Shown piece by piece: positions 1-7,437 of a stretch of DNA of 64,000 nucleotides (its first letter is position 1; every line of letters begins with the position of its first letter). Source of the stretch: Parafannyhessea umbonata (GTDB lineage Bacteria > Actinomycetota > Coriobacteriia > Coriobacteriales > Atopobiaceae); NCBI RefSeq assembly GCF_900105025.1, contig NZ_LT629759.1:1612001-1676000 (forward strand), read 5' to 3'. The notes under the pieces are model-generated. The model made no database searches. It had not been told where the DNA came from and was given only the letters and a program-made list of their open reading frames with translations. Position numbers and translations under genes: made by a program.

Positions 1-229
1 CCGCCCCGGCATGCGGCAGCATGGCAACGGTGAGCGTTCCGATGCCAGGACCGACCTCGAAGACCACGTCCTTCTCGCCCAACTCCGCCAAGTCGAGGAT
101 GCGTCCTATGACGGAGTCGTTCACCAGGAAGTTCTGCCCGAGGCGGTGCTTGGTGTAGAGGCCGAAGCCGTCCAGGACCTCACGCGTCCTGGACGGGTTG
201 GCAAGCCATGAGTGCAGCGTCTGGGCCAT
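1..229 (-). CDS. rsmA: 16S rRNA dimethyladenosine transferase RsmA (KsgA), N-terminal part
   Basis: Only the first 76 or so codons lie in the window; the gene runs off the left edge. Reading leftward from the ATG at 229-227 gives a protein with KHRLGQNFLVN near residue 28 and FEVGPGIGTLT near residue 57. These are the substrate-recognition segment and the SAM-binding motif I of the KsgA/Dim1 family, which dimethylates two adjacent adenines near the 3' end of 16S rRNA during small-subunit assembly. The start lies 3 bases beyond the metG stop, so the two genes are almost certainly co-transcribed. A metG-tatD-rsmA order is common in bacteria; here tatD is missing between them. A GGCGAGAA octamer lies in frame as a Gly-Glu-Lys codon run. 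Confidence 0.93.
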   Translation of the reverse strand, partial: MAQTLHSWLANPSRTREVLDGFGLYTKHRLGQNFLVNDSVIGRILDLAELGEKDVVFEVGPGIGTLTVAMLPHAGA

Positions 230-232
230 GGG

Positions 233-1837
233 CTACTTCTTGGCCAGACGGGGGAAGAGTGCGTCGCCCTTGGTCACAGGAAGGCCGCCCTTGAGCTGGC
301 CCCACTCGCATGCGGCCGCAAGGTCGTCGGTCGCCGCCTCGTCGCCGTGGCTCATGCGGCGCAGCGCCTCTGCGGAGGTCTCGGGCATGAACGGCGCAAG
401 CAGGTGCGCGCAGATGCGGATGGTCTCCAGCAGATTCAGGATGATGTCCTGCAGCTCGCCCGCACGGGCAGGGTCCTTCGCCACGTTCCAGGGCTCGGAG
501 TCCTCGATGTAGTGGTTCGCCGCGTGGACCAGCTCCATCACGACGTCCTTTGCGTCATCGTACTCGATCTTGTCCATGTGCGCGGCATAGCGGCCCTCGA
601 TGCCGAGCGCCACGTCCCTGAGCGGGTTCGGACGGTCTGCCCAGCCCTCCGGAACCTCGGGGCTCTTGCCATCGAAGTACTTCACGCTCATGTTGAGGGC
701 GCGGCTCACGAGGTTGCCCCAGCTGTTGGCCAGGTCGGCGTTATAGACCTGCTCCATGCGGCTGAAGCTGATGGCGCCGTCCTCGCCGGGCTTGACGTCG
801 GTCATGAAGTAGTAGCGGTAGCCCTCGACGCCCAGAAGGTCGATGACCTCCTGCGGCGCGATGGCGTTGCCGCGGGACTTGCTCATCTTCTCGCCCTGGC
901 CGGTCTCCTCGTTCTTAACCATGAGGAAGCCGTGCGCGAAGACGTGCTCGGGCAGAGCCTCGCCGATGGCCATGAGCATCGCGGGCCAGATGACACAGTG
1001 GAAGCGGATGATGTCCTTGCCCACGACGTGGTACTGCGCGGGCCAGCGGAAAGCGAGCTCCTTCTTCGCGGCTTCGCTGGGGTTACCGTAGCCCACGGCG
1101 GTCATGTAGTTGAGCAGGGCGTCGAACCACACGTAGGTGACGTGCTTCTCGTCGAACGGGAGCTTGATGCCCCAGTCGAAGCTCGTGCGGGACACGGACA
1201 GGTCCTGAAGGCCGCCCTCGACGAAGGTGCGAACCTCGTTCATGCGGAAGGAGGGCTGCACGAAGTCGGGATGCTCGTCGTAGAGCTTGAGCAGCTTGTC
1301 CTGGAAGGCGGAGAGCTTGAAGAACCAGGACTCCTCCTGCACGCGCTCCAAGGGGCGACCGCAGTCGGGGCAGAGGTGCTGACCCTCGGTGTGGCGCTCC
1401 TCGTCCGCGTGGGCGACTTGTGTCTCGGTAAAGTAGGTCTCCTCGGGCACGCAGTACCAGCCGTCGTAGGAGCCCTTGTAGATGTAGCCGGACTCGCGCA
1501 TGCGCTCCCACAGATACTGGACGGCGCGGGTCTGACGCGGCTCAGTCGTGCGGATGAAGTCGTCGTTCGAGATCTCGAGGGTCTTCCAGAGCTCCTTGAA
1601 GTACGGCGCCTGGCTGTCGCACCACTCCTGCGGCTCCATGCCGTGCTCGCGTGCGGCCTCCTCGACCTTCTCGCCGTGCTCGTCCATGCCGGTCAGGAAC
1701 TTGACGTCGTAGCCCTTGGCGCGACGGTAGCGCGCCTGCACGTCGCACAGGACCGTGGAGTACGCAGTTCCCAGGTGCGGCTTGGCATTGACGTAGTAAA
1801 TTGGCGTAGTGATGAAGAACGAGGGCTTGTCTGCCAT
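233..1837 (-). CDS. metG: Methionyl-tRNA synthetase, short form
   Basis: A 534-residue class I synthetase that charges tRNA-Met with methionine in the cytoplasm. The HIGH-type signature appears as HLGT at residues 21-24 and the KMSKS loop at 317-321. A knuckle CPDC sits at 156-159, and the anticodon-binding helical domain follows. The C-terminal EMAP/tRNA-binding dimerisation domain of longer MetRS forms is absent; the protein ends soon after the helical domain. The ATG at 1837 has an AGGAG site about 10 bases upstream. It is the first gene of a pair with rsmA. Upstream lies a 199-base gap with a TACAAT-like element at 1915-1910 (minus strand) and a short hairpin, but nothing I recognise as a T-box leader. 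Confidence 0.97.
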   Translation of the reverse strand: MADKPSFFITTPIYYVNAKPHLGTAYSTVLCDVQARYRRAKGYDVKFLTGMDEHGEKVEEAAREHGMEPQEWCDSQAPYFKELWKTLEISNDDFIRTTEPRQTRAVQYLWERMRESGYIYKGSYDGWYCVPEETYFTETQVAHADEERHTEGQHLCPDCGRPLERVQEESWFFKLSAFQDKLLKLYDEHPDFVQPSFRMNEVRTFVEGGLQDLSVSRTSFDWGIKLPFDEKHVTYVWFDALLNYMTAVGYGNPSEAAKKELAFRWPAQYHVVGKDIIRFHCVIWPAMLMAIGEALPEHVFAHGFLMVKNEETGQGEKMSKSRGNAIAPQEVIDLLGVEGYRYYFMTDVKPGEDGAISFSRMEQVYNADLANSWGNLVSRALNMSVKYFDGKSPEVPEGWADRPNPLRDVALGIEGRYAAHMDKIEYDDAKDVVMELVHAANHYIEDSEPWNVAKDPARAGELQDIILNLLETIRICAHLLAPFMPETSAEALRRMSHGDEAATDDLAAACEWGQLKGGLPVTKGDALFPRLAKK

Positions 1838-2036
1838 GGTGCTGGTCTCCTAATGACGGAATGGTTGGCTTGCCGACGGCGCATGTCGCCGTGACGTTCG
1901 CGATGGACAATTGTAACTCAGGTGCATCTACACGGTTCGCGCAGGTTGAGGGCGCACATCTGCTCCACCTGTCCGCAGGGGGATGCATGGGCACGCCACG
2001 ACACTTGCGCGCCGCGCCATAGTTGGTGTCCTGACG

Positions 2037-2906
2037 CTATTTCTCGATCTCCCGCAGGATCGCGTCGTAGACCTCGGCCTTCGCGAGCGAGAAGGACTTC
2101 GCGAGGCGCTTCGCGAGCTTAGTCTTGGGCTCGCCCTCCTCGAGGCCGGCGCGTATCGCCTCCTCGAGCGACTGGGTCCCCTGACTTGCCGCGTCGCGCC
2201 TTCCCAAGAGCTCCTCCTCCGTGGGGGCGCCGATCACGACGACGCACTCGCCCTTGACCTCGTCCCTCTCCGCGACAAGAGCCGCGAGCTCGGGAGCGTG
2301 GCCCCGGAGGCACTCCTCGTGCACCTTCGTGAGCTCGCGTACGAGGGCGACCTCGCGGTCTGGGAGCACCTCCGCAATGCGCGCCAGCGTCGTCGCGACA
2401 CGATGCGGCGACTCGTACACCACGAGCGCGCCGGGCACGACGGACAGCTCCTCGAGCCTAGCGCGCATGGCGCCCGCCTTGCGCGGCAGGAAGCCCTCGA
2501 AAAAGAAGTGCTCCATGGGAAGGCCGGAGGCGACAAGCGCGCAGATGGCCGCAGACGGCCCCGGAATGACCTCCACGCGCAGCCCCCTGTCGAGTGCCGC
2601 ATCCACCAGCCTCTGGCCAGGGTCGGAGACGCCCGGCATGCCGGCGTCCGAGACAAAGGCGACACGGTCCCCCGCCTCTATGCGCTCGAGCGTCGGCTCC
2701 ACCCTCTGGTCCAACACGTTCTCGTCCGCCCGCTGCAACGGGACGTGCACGTCGAAGCGTGCGAGGAGCTTGCTCGTCACGCGCGTATCCTCGCAGAGCA
2801 GGAGGTCTGCGGACTTCAGGGTCTGGACGACCCTCGGCGATACGTCGGAGAGATTTCCTATGGGGGTGCCCACGACGCTGAGCACGCCCGATGCCGCCGC
2901 GCTCAC
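2037..2906 (-). CDS. rsmI: 16S rRNA 2'-O-ribose C1402 methyltransferase RsmI
   Basis: A 289-residue tetrapyrrole-methylase-fold enzyme. The N-terminus VVGTPIGNLSD (residues 12-22), LCEDTR near 38 and SDAGMPGVSDPG near 86 are hallmarks of RsmI, which methylates the ribose of C1402 in 16S rRNA using SAM. The open frame extends about 126 codons further upstream, but that part is the shadow of the neighbouring gene. I place the start at a GTG (2906-2904) directly before the conserved N-terminus. This GTG overlaps the TGA of the upstream GH5-like gene as GTGA, so translation is probably coupled. The C-terminus carries the usual Lys-rich segment of long RsmI proteins. Confidence 0.94.
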   Translation of the reverse strand: MSAAASGVLSVVGTPIGNLSDVSPRVVQTLKSADLLLCEDTRVTSKLLARFDVHVPLQRADENVLDQRVEPTLERIEAGDRVAFVSDAGMPGVSDPGQRLVDAALDRGLRVEVIPGPSAAICALVASGLPMEHFFFEGFLPRKAGAMRARLEELSVVPGALVVYESPHRVATTLARIAEVLPDREVALVRELTKVHEECLRGHAPELAALVAERDEVKGECVVVIGAPTEEELLGRRDAASQGTQSLEEAIRAGLEEGEPKTKLAKRLAKSFSLAKAEVYDAILREIEK

Positions 2907-3946
2907 GCCAGCATCCTTCGCTCGAAGGATGCGAGGGAGATCCTCGCGTCCCAGCTTGAGAGCTTGCCGTCGGTCTTCCACGTCTGATAGAACCACCCGT
3001 CGCAGTTCTTGAAGGCATTGAGCTGCTCGGAGATGTAGACGCGCTCGAGGGCGATGCGCCCCTCCGGGGTGGTCATGGAGTCCGAGAACGGCAGGGCCGC
3101 AGACCACTTTCCGACCATGACGGGAAGGCCGCTCCTCCTTGCGGCGCGAAGCGACTTCTGGGACTTGTTGACCAGGCTCCTGACGCCTGACGGGCCGGCC
3201 GTCTTGACGCCGTCCGTATAGTGGTAGAGATGGCAGTCGAGCCATACGTTCTTGTAGCGGTCGTGCGCCATGAAGTGACGCCATGAGGCCGGCTCGCCGG
3301 CGTCGGGGATGATGACCCTGACGTCGTCTCCCGCCTCCTGGCGGATGGTGTCGTAGGCATCGCGATAGTAGTTCCGGAGCCTGTGAATCGGAACGCCATC
3401 GGTGAGCGTGAGGCCATGTCTCACCTGTACGGCGGGAGAGTCCGCCACCTCGATGCCCGCGAATGACGCGCGGGTGGCATAGCGCTTGGCGAGCATGCCA
3501 AGGACGGAAACCATGTCATTGCGGTAGTGGGAGAAGTCGTCGTGGTTGCGCACGAGCGACGTCTGGTCGCTCGCGGAACCTGGCGCGATGTCTAGCACGA
3601 GCACGAGGTTGAGGCTTATCTCGTCCGCCCAGTCGAAGGCCTTGTCCACCTTGTCGATGCAGCCGAGGAACGGACCGGCCTCGGGACCGTCGTCCCCGAA
3701 GACGTACCAGGGAACGGGAAGGCGGACAGCGTTGAAACCGCGCGCGGCGATATGGACGAAGTCCGCCTGCTTTATGAAGTCGGCCCTGTGCTCGCTCACG
3801 AGGTCGCGATAGTGACGCTTGCCTAGCGAGCGAACGAGGCTCTCCTCGTCCAGGGCCCCAGAGTCCGCGAACAGGACCGGAGAGACCCACGGCTCGAGCG
3901 TAAGCCAGCCGGAGAGGTTGACCCCATGCAATGCCCTGTCAGACAT
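2903..3946 (-). CDS. GH5-type exo-1,3-beta-glucanase-like protein, predicted catalytically inactive
   Basis: A 347-residue protein that follows the exo-1,3-beta-glucanase branch of glycoside hydrolase family 5 closely: GVNLSGWLTLEPW at residues 8-20, ARGFNAVRLPVPW at 68-80, a C-terminal WFYQTWKTD segment and no signal peptide. The two catalytic glutamates of the family appear to be replaced. The acid/base position (NEP motif) reads VADSP, with Ser at 170; the nucleophile position (GEWSAAL in active relatives) reads GKWSAAL, with Lys at 280. The helper histidine after the fourth strand is also missing (LDIAPGS at 119-125). I therefore read it as a sugar-binding or scaffolding pseudoenzyme. The ATG at 3946 is preferred over the upstream one at 4042 because GGGGA precedes it and a TATACT box lies 38 bases upstream. 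It overlaps rsmI by four bases. Confidence 0.85.
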   Translation of the reverse strand: MSDRALHGVNLSGWLTLEPWVSPVLFADSGALDEESLVRSLGKRHYRDLVSEHRADFIKQADFVHIAARGFNAVRLPVPWYVFGDDGPEAGPFLGCIDKVDKAFDWADEISLNLVLVLDIAPGSASDQTSLVRNHDDFSHYRNDMVSVLGMLAKRYATRASFAGIEVADSPAVQVRHGLTLTDGVPIHRLRNYYRDAYDTIRQEAGDDVRVIIPDAGEPASWRHFMAHDRYKNVWLDCHLYHYTDGVKTAGPSGVRSLVNKSQKSLRAARRSGLPVMVGKWSAALPFSDSMTTPEGRIALERVYISEQLNAFKNCDGWFYQTWKTDGKLSSWDARISLASFERRMLA

Positions 3947-3983
3947 GAATCCCCAATCATCGCAGCTACGACCTTTATTTTTG

Positions 3984-3989
3984 AGTATA
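3984..3989 (-). promoter_or_regulatory. -10-like box TATACT upstream of the GH5-like gene
   Basis: On the minus strand a TATACT hexamer sits 38 bases before the ATG at 3946, inside an AT-rich stretch that is unusual for this genome. No good -35 match lies at 17 bases. It gives the GH5-like/rsmI pair a promoter separate from the polymerase gene upstream. Confidence 0.4.
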
Positions 3990-4044
3990 ACCGCTCCACT
4001 GGACACAAGGTGCACAATGGCGTCTTTCGTTCTCGCCACCATGC

Positions 4045-4317
4045 CTAGCCAAGATACGACGGCGGCACCTTCGCCTCGACGAACCAGCGCGGTCCCTCGT
4101 AGTAGAGGAAGGTATCCCTTCCCGCAACGCGAACGGTGTAGCGCATTCCCGTCCCTCCCGTGCGGAGCGAGTGCGCCTGCCGTCGATCGAGTACGCGGTC
4201 GATCTTATAGCGCGTCCCGTCGTCCCATATGACCTCGAGGGGCTTGACCCGCCCCTCCACGTCCGTCTCGGAAAGGACCTCAACATAGTGCTTCCTCCTG
4301 TCGATTATGCCGTCCAC
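4045..4317 (-). CDS. Small protein encoded with a Y-family polymerase, function unknown
   Basis: A 90-residue protein with alternating beta-strand-like segments (VKPLEVIWDDGTRYKIDRV, RYTVRVAG, RWFVEAKV) and no membrane segment. It starts 11 bases after the stop of the Y-family polymerase gene and shares its transcript, so it probably comes under the same SOS box. Small accessory genes are common next to non-housekeeping Y-family polymerases in Gram-positive bacteria (YolD-like proteins beside UvrX, and small DUF proteins beside ImuB-like genes). The strand pattern is compatible with one of these, but I do not recognise a named family with certainty. A role in translesion synthesis is inferred from context only. 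Confidence 0.75.
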   Translation of the reverse strand: MDGIIDRRKHYVEVLSETDVEGRVKPLEVIWDDGTRYKIDRVLDRRQAHSLRTGGTGMRYTVRVAGRDTFLYYEGPRWFVEAKVPPSYLG

Positions 4318-4328
4318 AAGGGCTCACC

Positions 4329-5603
4329 TCACGCAAAGTACGAGACGGGATGGGTAAAGTGATCGCGCTCGGGGTCGAGGTCAGAGAGCCGTGGATCGAG
4401 CAGCTCCGACGCACGCCTAACCGCATGGTTGCCGAAGCGGTGTCTGAGCTCGTCCATCGACTCGTCGAGCGCACGCTGCCGCAGGCGCCTCTCCTCCACA
4501 CCCTCGATGTCAAGCTGCACGGGACGCATCGCAGGAACCAGGTTCGATGCTCGAACCCCGATTGCGCGGATCTTCTCGTACCTGAAGTCCCAGTCCGACA
4601 CGAGGAGGCTCGCGGCGAGGGAGCATATCTCGGTCGTGATGTTGCTGGGACGGTCGAGCCGAGCCTGGTGGCTGTGGCAGGCAAGCGTGCGGAAGTCGCG
4701 GCCCGTTGCCGATACGGTGCGCGCCATGAGACCAAGCTGCCTGAGCCTCTGGGAAACGGACTCGCCCATGAGCCAGACCACCTGTCTGGCCGTGCGCGCG
4801 TCCTCCACGTCGAAAGGGCAGGTTATGCCGTTGCCCACGCTCTTCACCTCCCGCTCCGTGTCCGTAATGGCAAGGTCGAGCGGCCGGACGGGACTCGCGT
4901 CTCTGCCTTGGGCGAAGGCCTGGACGACGAGGCCGGGCTTGCCGAGCGCTCGTCTGACGAAGGCGGGGTCCGCACGGGCAAGCTGGCCTATGGTCCAGAT
5001 GCCAAAGTGGTTGAGCTTGTGCTCCGTGGCAGGCCCCACGTAGAGGAGGTCTCCCACCGGAGCCTTCCACACGAGGTCGCAGGCGTTGTCCGGAAGCACC
5101 TCCATGTAGCCGTCCGGCTTGTCGTGGTCGCTTCCGAACTTGGCGAAGATCTTGTTCCACGAGTACCCGATGGAGCACGTTATGCCAAGCTCATGCTTTA
5201 TGCGGTTGGAGATGGAGGCCGCAACGGAGCGGACGTCGCCTCCCCACAGGTGGATGGAGCCCGTGAGGTCGAGCCACGCCTCATCGGGACCAAAGGGCTC
5301 CACGAGGTCCGTATAGTTGTAGTAGATGCGACGTGCCGCGTTCGAGTAGCGACGGTAGAGCTCGTAGCGCGGCGGGACGATCACCGCGTCCGGGCAGGCC
5401 TGGCGCGCCTGCCAGAGCGCCATGGCCGTCTTGACGCCGCGACGCTTGGCCTCGTAGCTCGCTGTCAGCACGATGCCGTGCCTGAGCTCCTCGTTTCCGC
5501 CCACGACAAGCGGGCGACCCCTGAGCTCCGGCCGTTCCGCCTGCTCGACGCTCGCATAGAAGGCGTTCATGTCACAGTGCAGGATCTTGCGCGACGTGTC
5601 CAC
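4329..5603 (-). CDS. Y-family translesion DNA polymerase (UvrX/ImuB-like DinB superfamily)
   Basis: A 424-residue error-prone polymerase of the UmuC/DinB superfamily. The catalytic metal ligands are visible: CDMNAFYASVE (Asp11) and the DEAWLDL motif at 107-113, which reads DEA[FY] in many DinB proteins. A helix-hairpin-helix region and a little-finger domain follow. No beta-clamp motif is obvious at the C-terminus. The frame opens at 5627, but GGAGGGGG lies directly before a GTG at 5603-5601, which I take as the start. A perfect Gram-positive LexA box lies about 30 bases upstream, so the gene should be induced by DNA damage. It probably copies past lesions as part of a damage-inducible mutagenesis cassette with the small gene downstream. 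Confidence 0.92.
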   Translation of the reverse strand: MDTSRKILHCDMNAFYASVEQAERPELRGRPLVVGGNEELRHGIVLTASYEAKRRGVKTAMALWQARQACPDAVIVPPRYELYRRYSNAARRIYYNYTDLVEPFGPDEAWLDLTGSIHLWGGDVRSVAASISNRIKHELGITCSIGYSWNKIFAKFGSDHDKPDGYMEVLPDNACDLVWKAPVGDLLYVGPATEHKLNHFGIWTIGQLARADPAFVRRALGKPGLVVQAFAQGRDASPVRPLDLAITDTEREVKSVGNGITCPFDVEDARTARQVVWLMGESVSQRLRQLGLMARTVSATGRDFRTLACHSHQARLDRPSNITTEICSLAASLLVSDWDFRYEKIRAIGVRASNLVPAMRPVQLDIEGVEERRLRQRALDESMDELRHRFGNHAVRRASELLDPRLSDLDPERDHFTHPVSYFA

Positions 5604-5630
5604 CGTTCCCCCTCCGACAACATCCATTTA

Positions 5631-5644
5631 AGAACATCTGTTCG
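5631..5644 (-). promoter_or_regulatory. SOS (LexA) box upstream of the Y-family polymerase
   Basis: Read on the minus strand the site is CGAACAGATGTTCT, a full match to the Gram-positive LexA consensus CGAACRNRYGTTCY. It lies 27 bases before the GTG start of the polymerase. It is the only such site I found in the window by eye, and it implies LexA repression of the polymerase and its small partner gene. Confidence 0.85.
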
Positions 5645-5805
5645 TAGTTTGGAAGGGCCAGTGGACATTAATTCCGCCATTGCGCGTCCGCGGGCCTTCA
5701 GGACAAGACGCGGAGCAGTCCAGGCACAGGTAGGCGCGTTCGCGTGGATAAATAGAACACTTGTGCTGTTTTTGTCGAGAAGGACGTGGCGTCCGGAACA
5801 CGAAG

Positions 5806-5835
5806 AACCCCGCGGACGAAGGGGCTCGCGGGGTT
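5806..5835 (-). terminator. Hairpin downstream of ricT
   Basis: Nine-base arms AACCCCGCG and CGCGGGGTT enclose a 12-base loop, starting 7 bases after the ricT stop. There is no clear T tract. It is placed to end the topA-tmk-holB-ricT transcript. Confidence 0.5.
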
Positions 5836-5841
5836 GCATCT

Positions 5842-7437
5842 CTACTCTGAGGACGGCTTGGGACCGTTGTCGGAGGGCCTTGCGGAGGAGTCTCCGCCCG
5901 GCTTGCCTCCGCCGCGATGGCGACGGCGGCGCTTGGGCTTGTCAGAGCCCTCGGCCGATGACGGGGACGTGCCCTTCGCGCGAGGCGGGCGCTGACTGCC
6001 GGCACCGTCGCCGGGCTGCTGGCCGCCGCGGTCGCCAGGGTGACGGCGGCGCTTGCCGCCCTCAGGCCTTGGCGCCCCTCCCCTCTGCCTCTGGGGACGA
6101 GCCTGGCCGTCCGCACGAGACTGCGTCCTCCCGTCCTGGGAGGGGGCGTCGCCCTCGGCCGTGCGGTGGTGACGACGGCGATGCATGCCGCCCGAGCGGG
6201 TCGGGGGCTGGGAGGCCGCGTCCTTCTCGCCCTGGCGACGCTCGTTCTTCGGAGTGCGGTCCTGGGGCTGTGCCTCTCCCTCCGCCGACTTCTTGCGGCG
6301 GCGACGGCGCGGCGCCTTGTCGGCGGAGGCGCCGTCAGCGGAGGCCTCCGGCGCGGACTTCGCGTGCTTGGGACGCGGACGCTGGGCGGCATCGGCCGCG
6401 GGGTCCTGCGCCTGTCCGCCGGAGCGGCGGCGCCTGCGCGGGCGCGACTCGACGAAGATGTCGGAGTCGTCGTAGGTCTCCGCGGGGGCGACGCCGTTCT
6501 TGCGGTCGAGCTCGGCCAGGGCCATCTGCACCTCGGGGGACTGCAGCTTCTCCAGCGCGGAGCGGGTCACGGTGTCGGGGCGGCAGGCGCAGCCCAGCTC
6601 CTCGCTCTTCTTGTGCGCGGCCGGTGACGCCTCCATGTCCGCAAGGGCGACGCGGACCTGCTTGCCGTTCTCAAGGCGCAGGCAGAGCTGCTCCTTCGGG
6701 GTGTCGTACTCCACGATCTTCGCCTTGCCCAGGGGCGTGTCGATCACGGCGTTGCGCTTGGGCGCGCGGCTCTTGAAGTCGCGGTACGCCTCGAACTCGT
6801 AGCGCAGGCAGCACATGAGCCGTCCGCACGCGCCGGAGATCTTGGACGAGTTGAGGGGCAGGTCCTGCTCCTTTGCCATGCGGATCGAGACCGGCTCGAA
6901 GCGCCTGCCAAAGCGCGTGCAGCACAGCTCCTGGCCGCAGTGGCCAAAGCCGCCCACGATGGCGGCCTCCTCGCGTACGCCTATCTGGCGCATGTCCACG
7001 CGCTCGTGCAGCTCGCGCGAGAGGTCGCGCACCAGCTGGCGGAAGTCTACGCGGTCCTCCGCCGAGAAGTAGCACACGACCTTGCCGCCGCCAAACAGGT
7101 ACTCGACGCCCACGGGCTTCATGTCGAGACCGGACTCGTGCGCAAGCCTGCTGAACGTGGGGAAGGCCTCGTCCCCGCGCTGCGCCAGCATGTCCGCGCG
7201 CGCGAGGTCCTGGTCGGTCGCGACGCGCACCACGGGCTGGAGCCTGCCGGCCTCGCCAATAACCTCGCGCAGGCGCTCTGGGGTGACCTCCTGCGCATCC
7301 ATGGTCGCAAGGCCGATCTCCTGGCCGCGCTCCGTGGTGCAGATGACGTGGTCGCCCTCCTGGGCGCCGGTCCTTCCCGGATCAAACCACAGGTCGTGGG
7401 CCGCATATTTGAACTTCACCGCTAGTACGGTGGGCAT
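5842..7437 (-). CDS. ricT: PSP1-domain protein RicT (YaaT) with long basic disordered tail
   Basis: A 531-residue protein. Residues 1-300 form the PSP1/RicT domain with its cysteine signatures GHCGQELCC (166-173) and GACGRLMCC (202-210). In Firmicutes RicT pairs with RicA and RicF, carries Fe-S clusters and assists RNase Y-dependent mRNA processing. From about residue 310 the chain becomes a roughly 220-residue Arg/Lys/Gly/Gln-rich disordered tail with RRRRR blocks, much longer than in Bacillus YaaT and likely to bind RNA. The ATG at 7437 follows GGAGGC and overlaps the end of holB by 16 bases; holB-ricT (yaaT) is a conserved gene pair. One GGCGAGAA octamer falls in the tail as Gly-Glu-Lys. 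Confidence 0.92.
   Translation of the reverse strand: MPTVLAVKFKYAAHDLWFDPGRTGAQEGDHVICTTERGQEIGLATMDAQEVTPERLREVIGEAGRLQPVVRVATDQDLARADMLAQRGDEAFPTFSRLAHESGLDMKPVGVEYLFGGGKVVCYFSAEDRVDFRQLVRDLSRELHERVDMRQIGVREEAAIVGGFGHCGQELCCTRFGRRFEPVSIRMAKEQDLPLNSSKISGACGRLMCCLRYEFEAYRDFKSRAPKRNAVIDTPLGKAKIVEYDTPKEQLCLRLENGKQVRVALADMEASPAAHKKSEELGCACRPDTVTRSALEKLQSPEVQMALAELDRKNGVAPAETYDDSDIFVESRPRRRRRSGGQAQDPAADAAQRPRPKHAKSAPEASADGASADKAPRRRRRKKSAEGEAQPQDRTPKNERRQGEKDAASQPPTRSGGMHRRRHHRTAEGDAPSQDGRTQSRADGQARPQRQRGGAPRPEGGKRRRHPGDRGGQQPGDGAGSQRPPRAKGTSPSSAEGSDKPKRRRRHRGGGKPGGDSSARPSDNGPKPSSE

Noticed and set aside
212-1894. A 560-codon open frame on the plus strand opposite metG
   Set aside because: High G+C removes stop codons from the opposite strand. 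The translation is rich in Arg, Ala, Val and His without motifs, while the minus frame is a textbook MetRS. Similar shadows lie opposite the polymerase/ricT genes (4350-6776), topA (9642-12017), pcrA (30942-32885) and the ABC exporter (57198-59414).
1838-2036. T-box leader before metG
   Set aside because: No T-box consensus (AGGGTGGNACCGCG-like) and only about 70 bases of likely leader are present.
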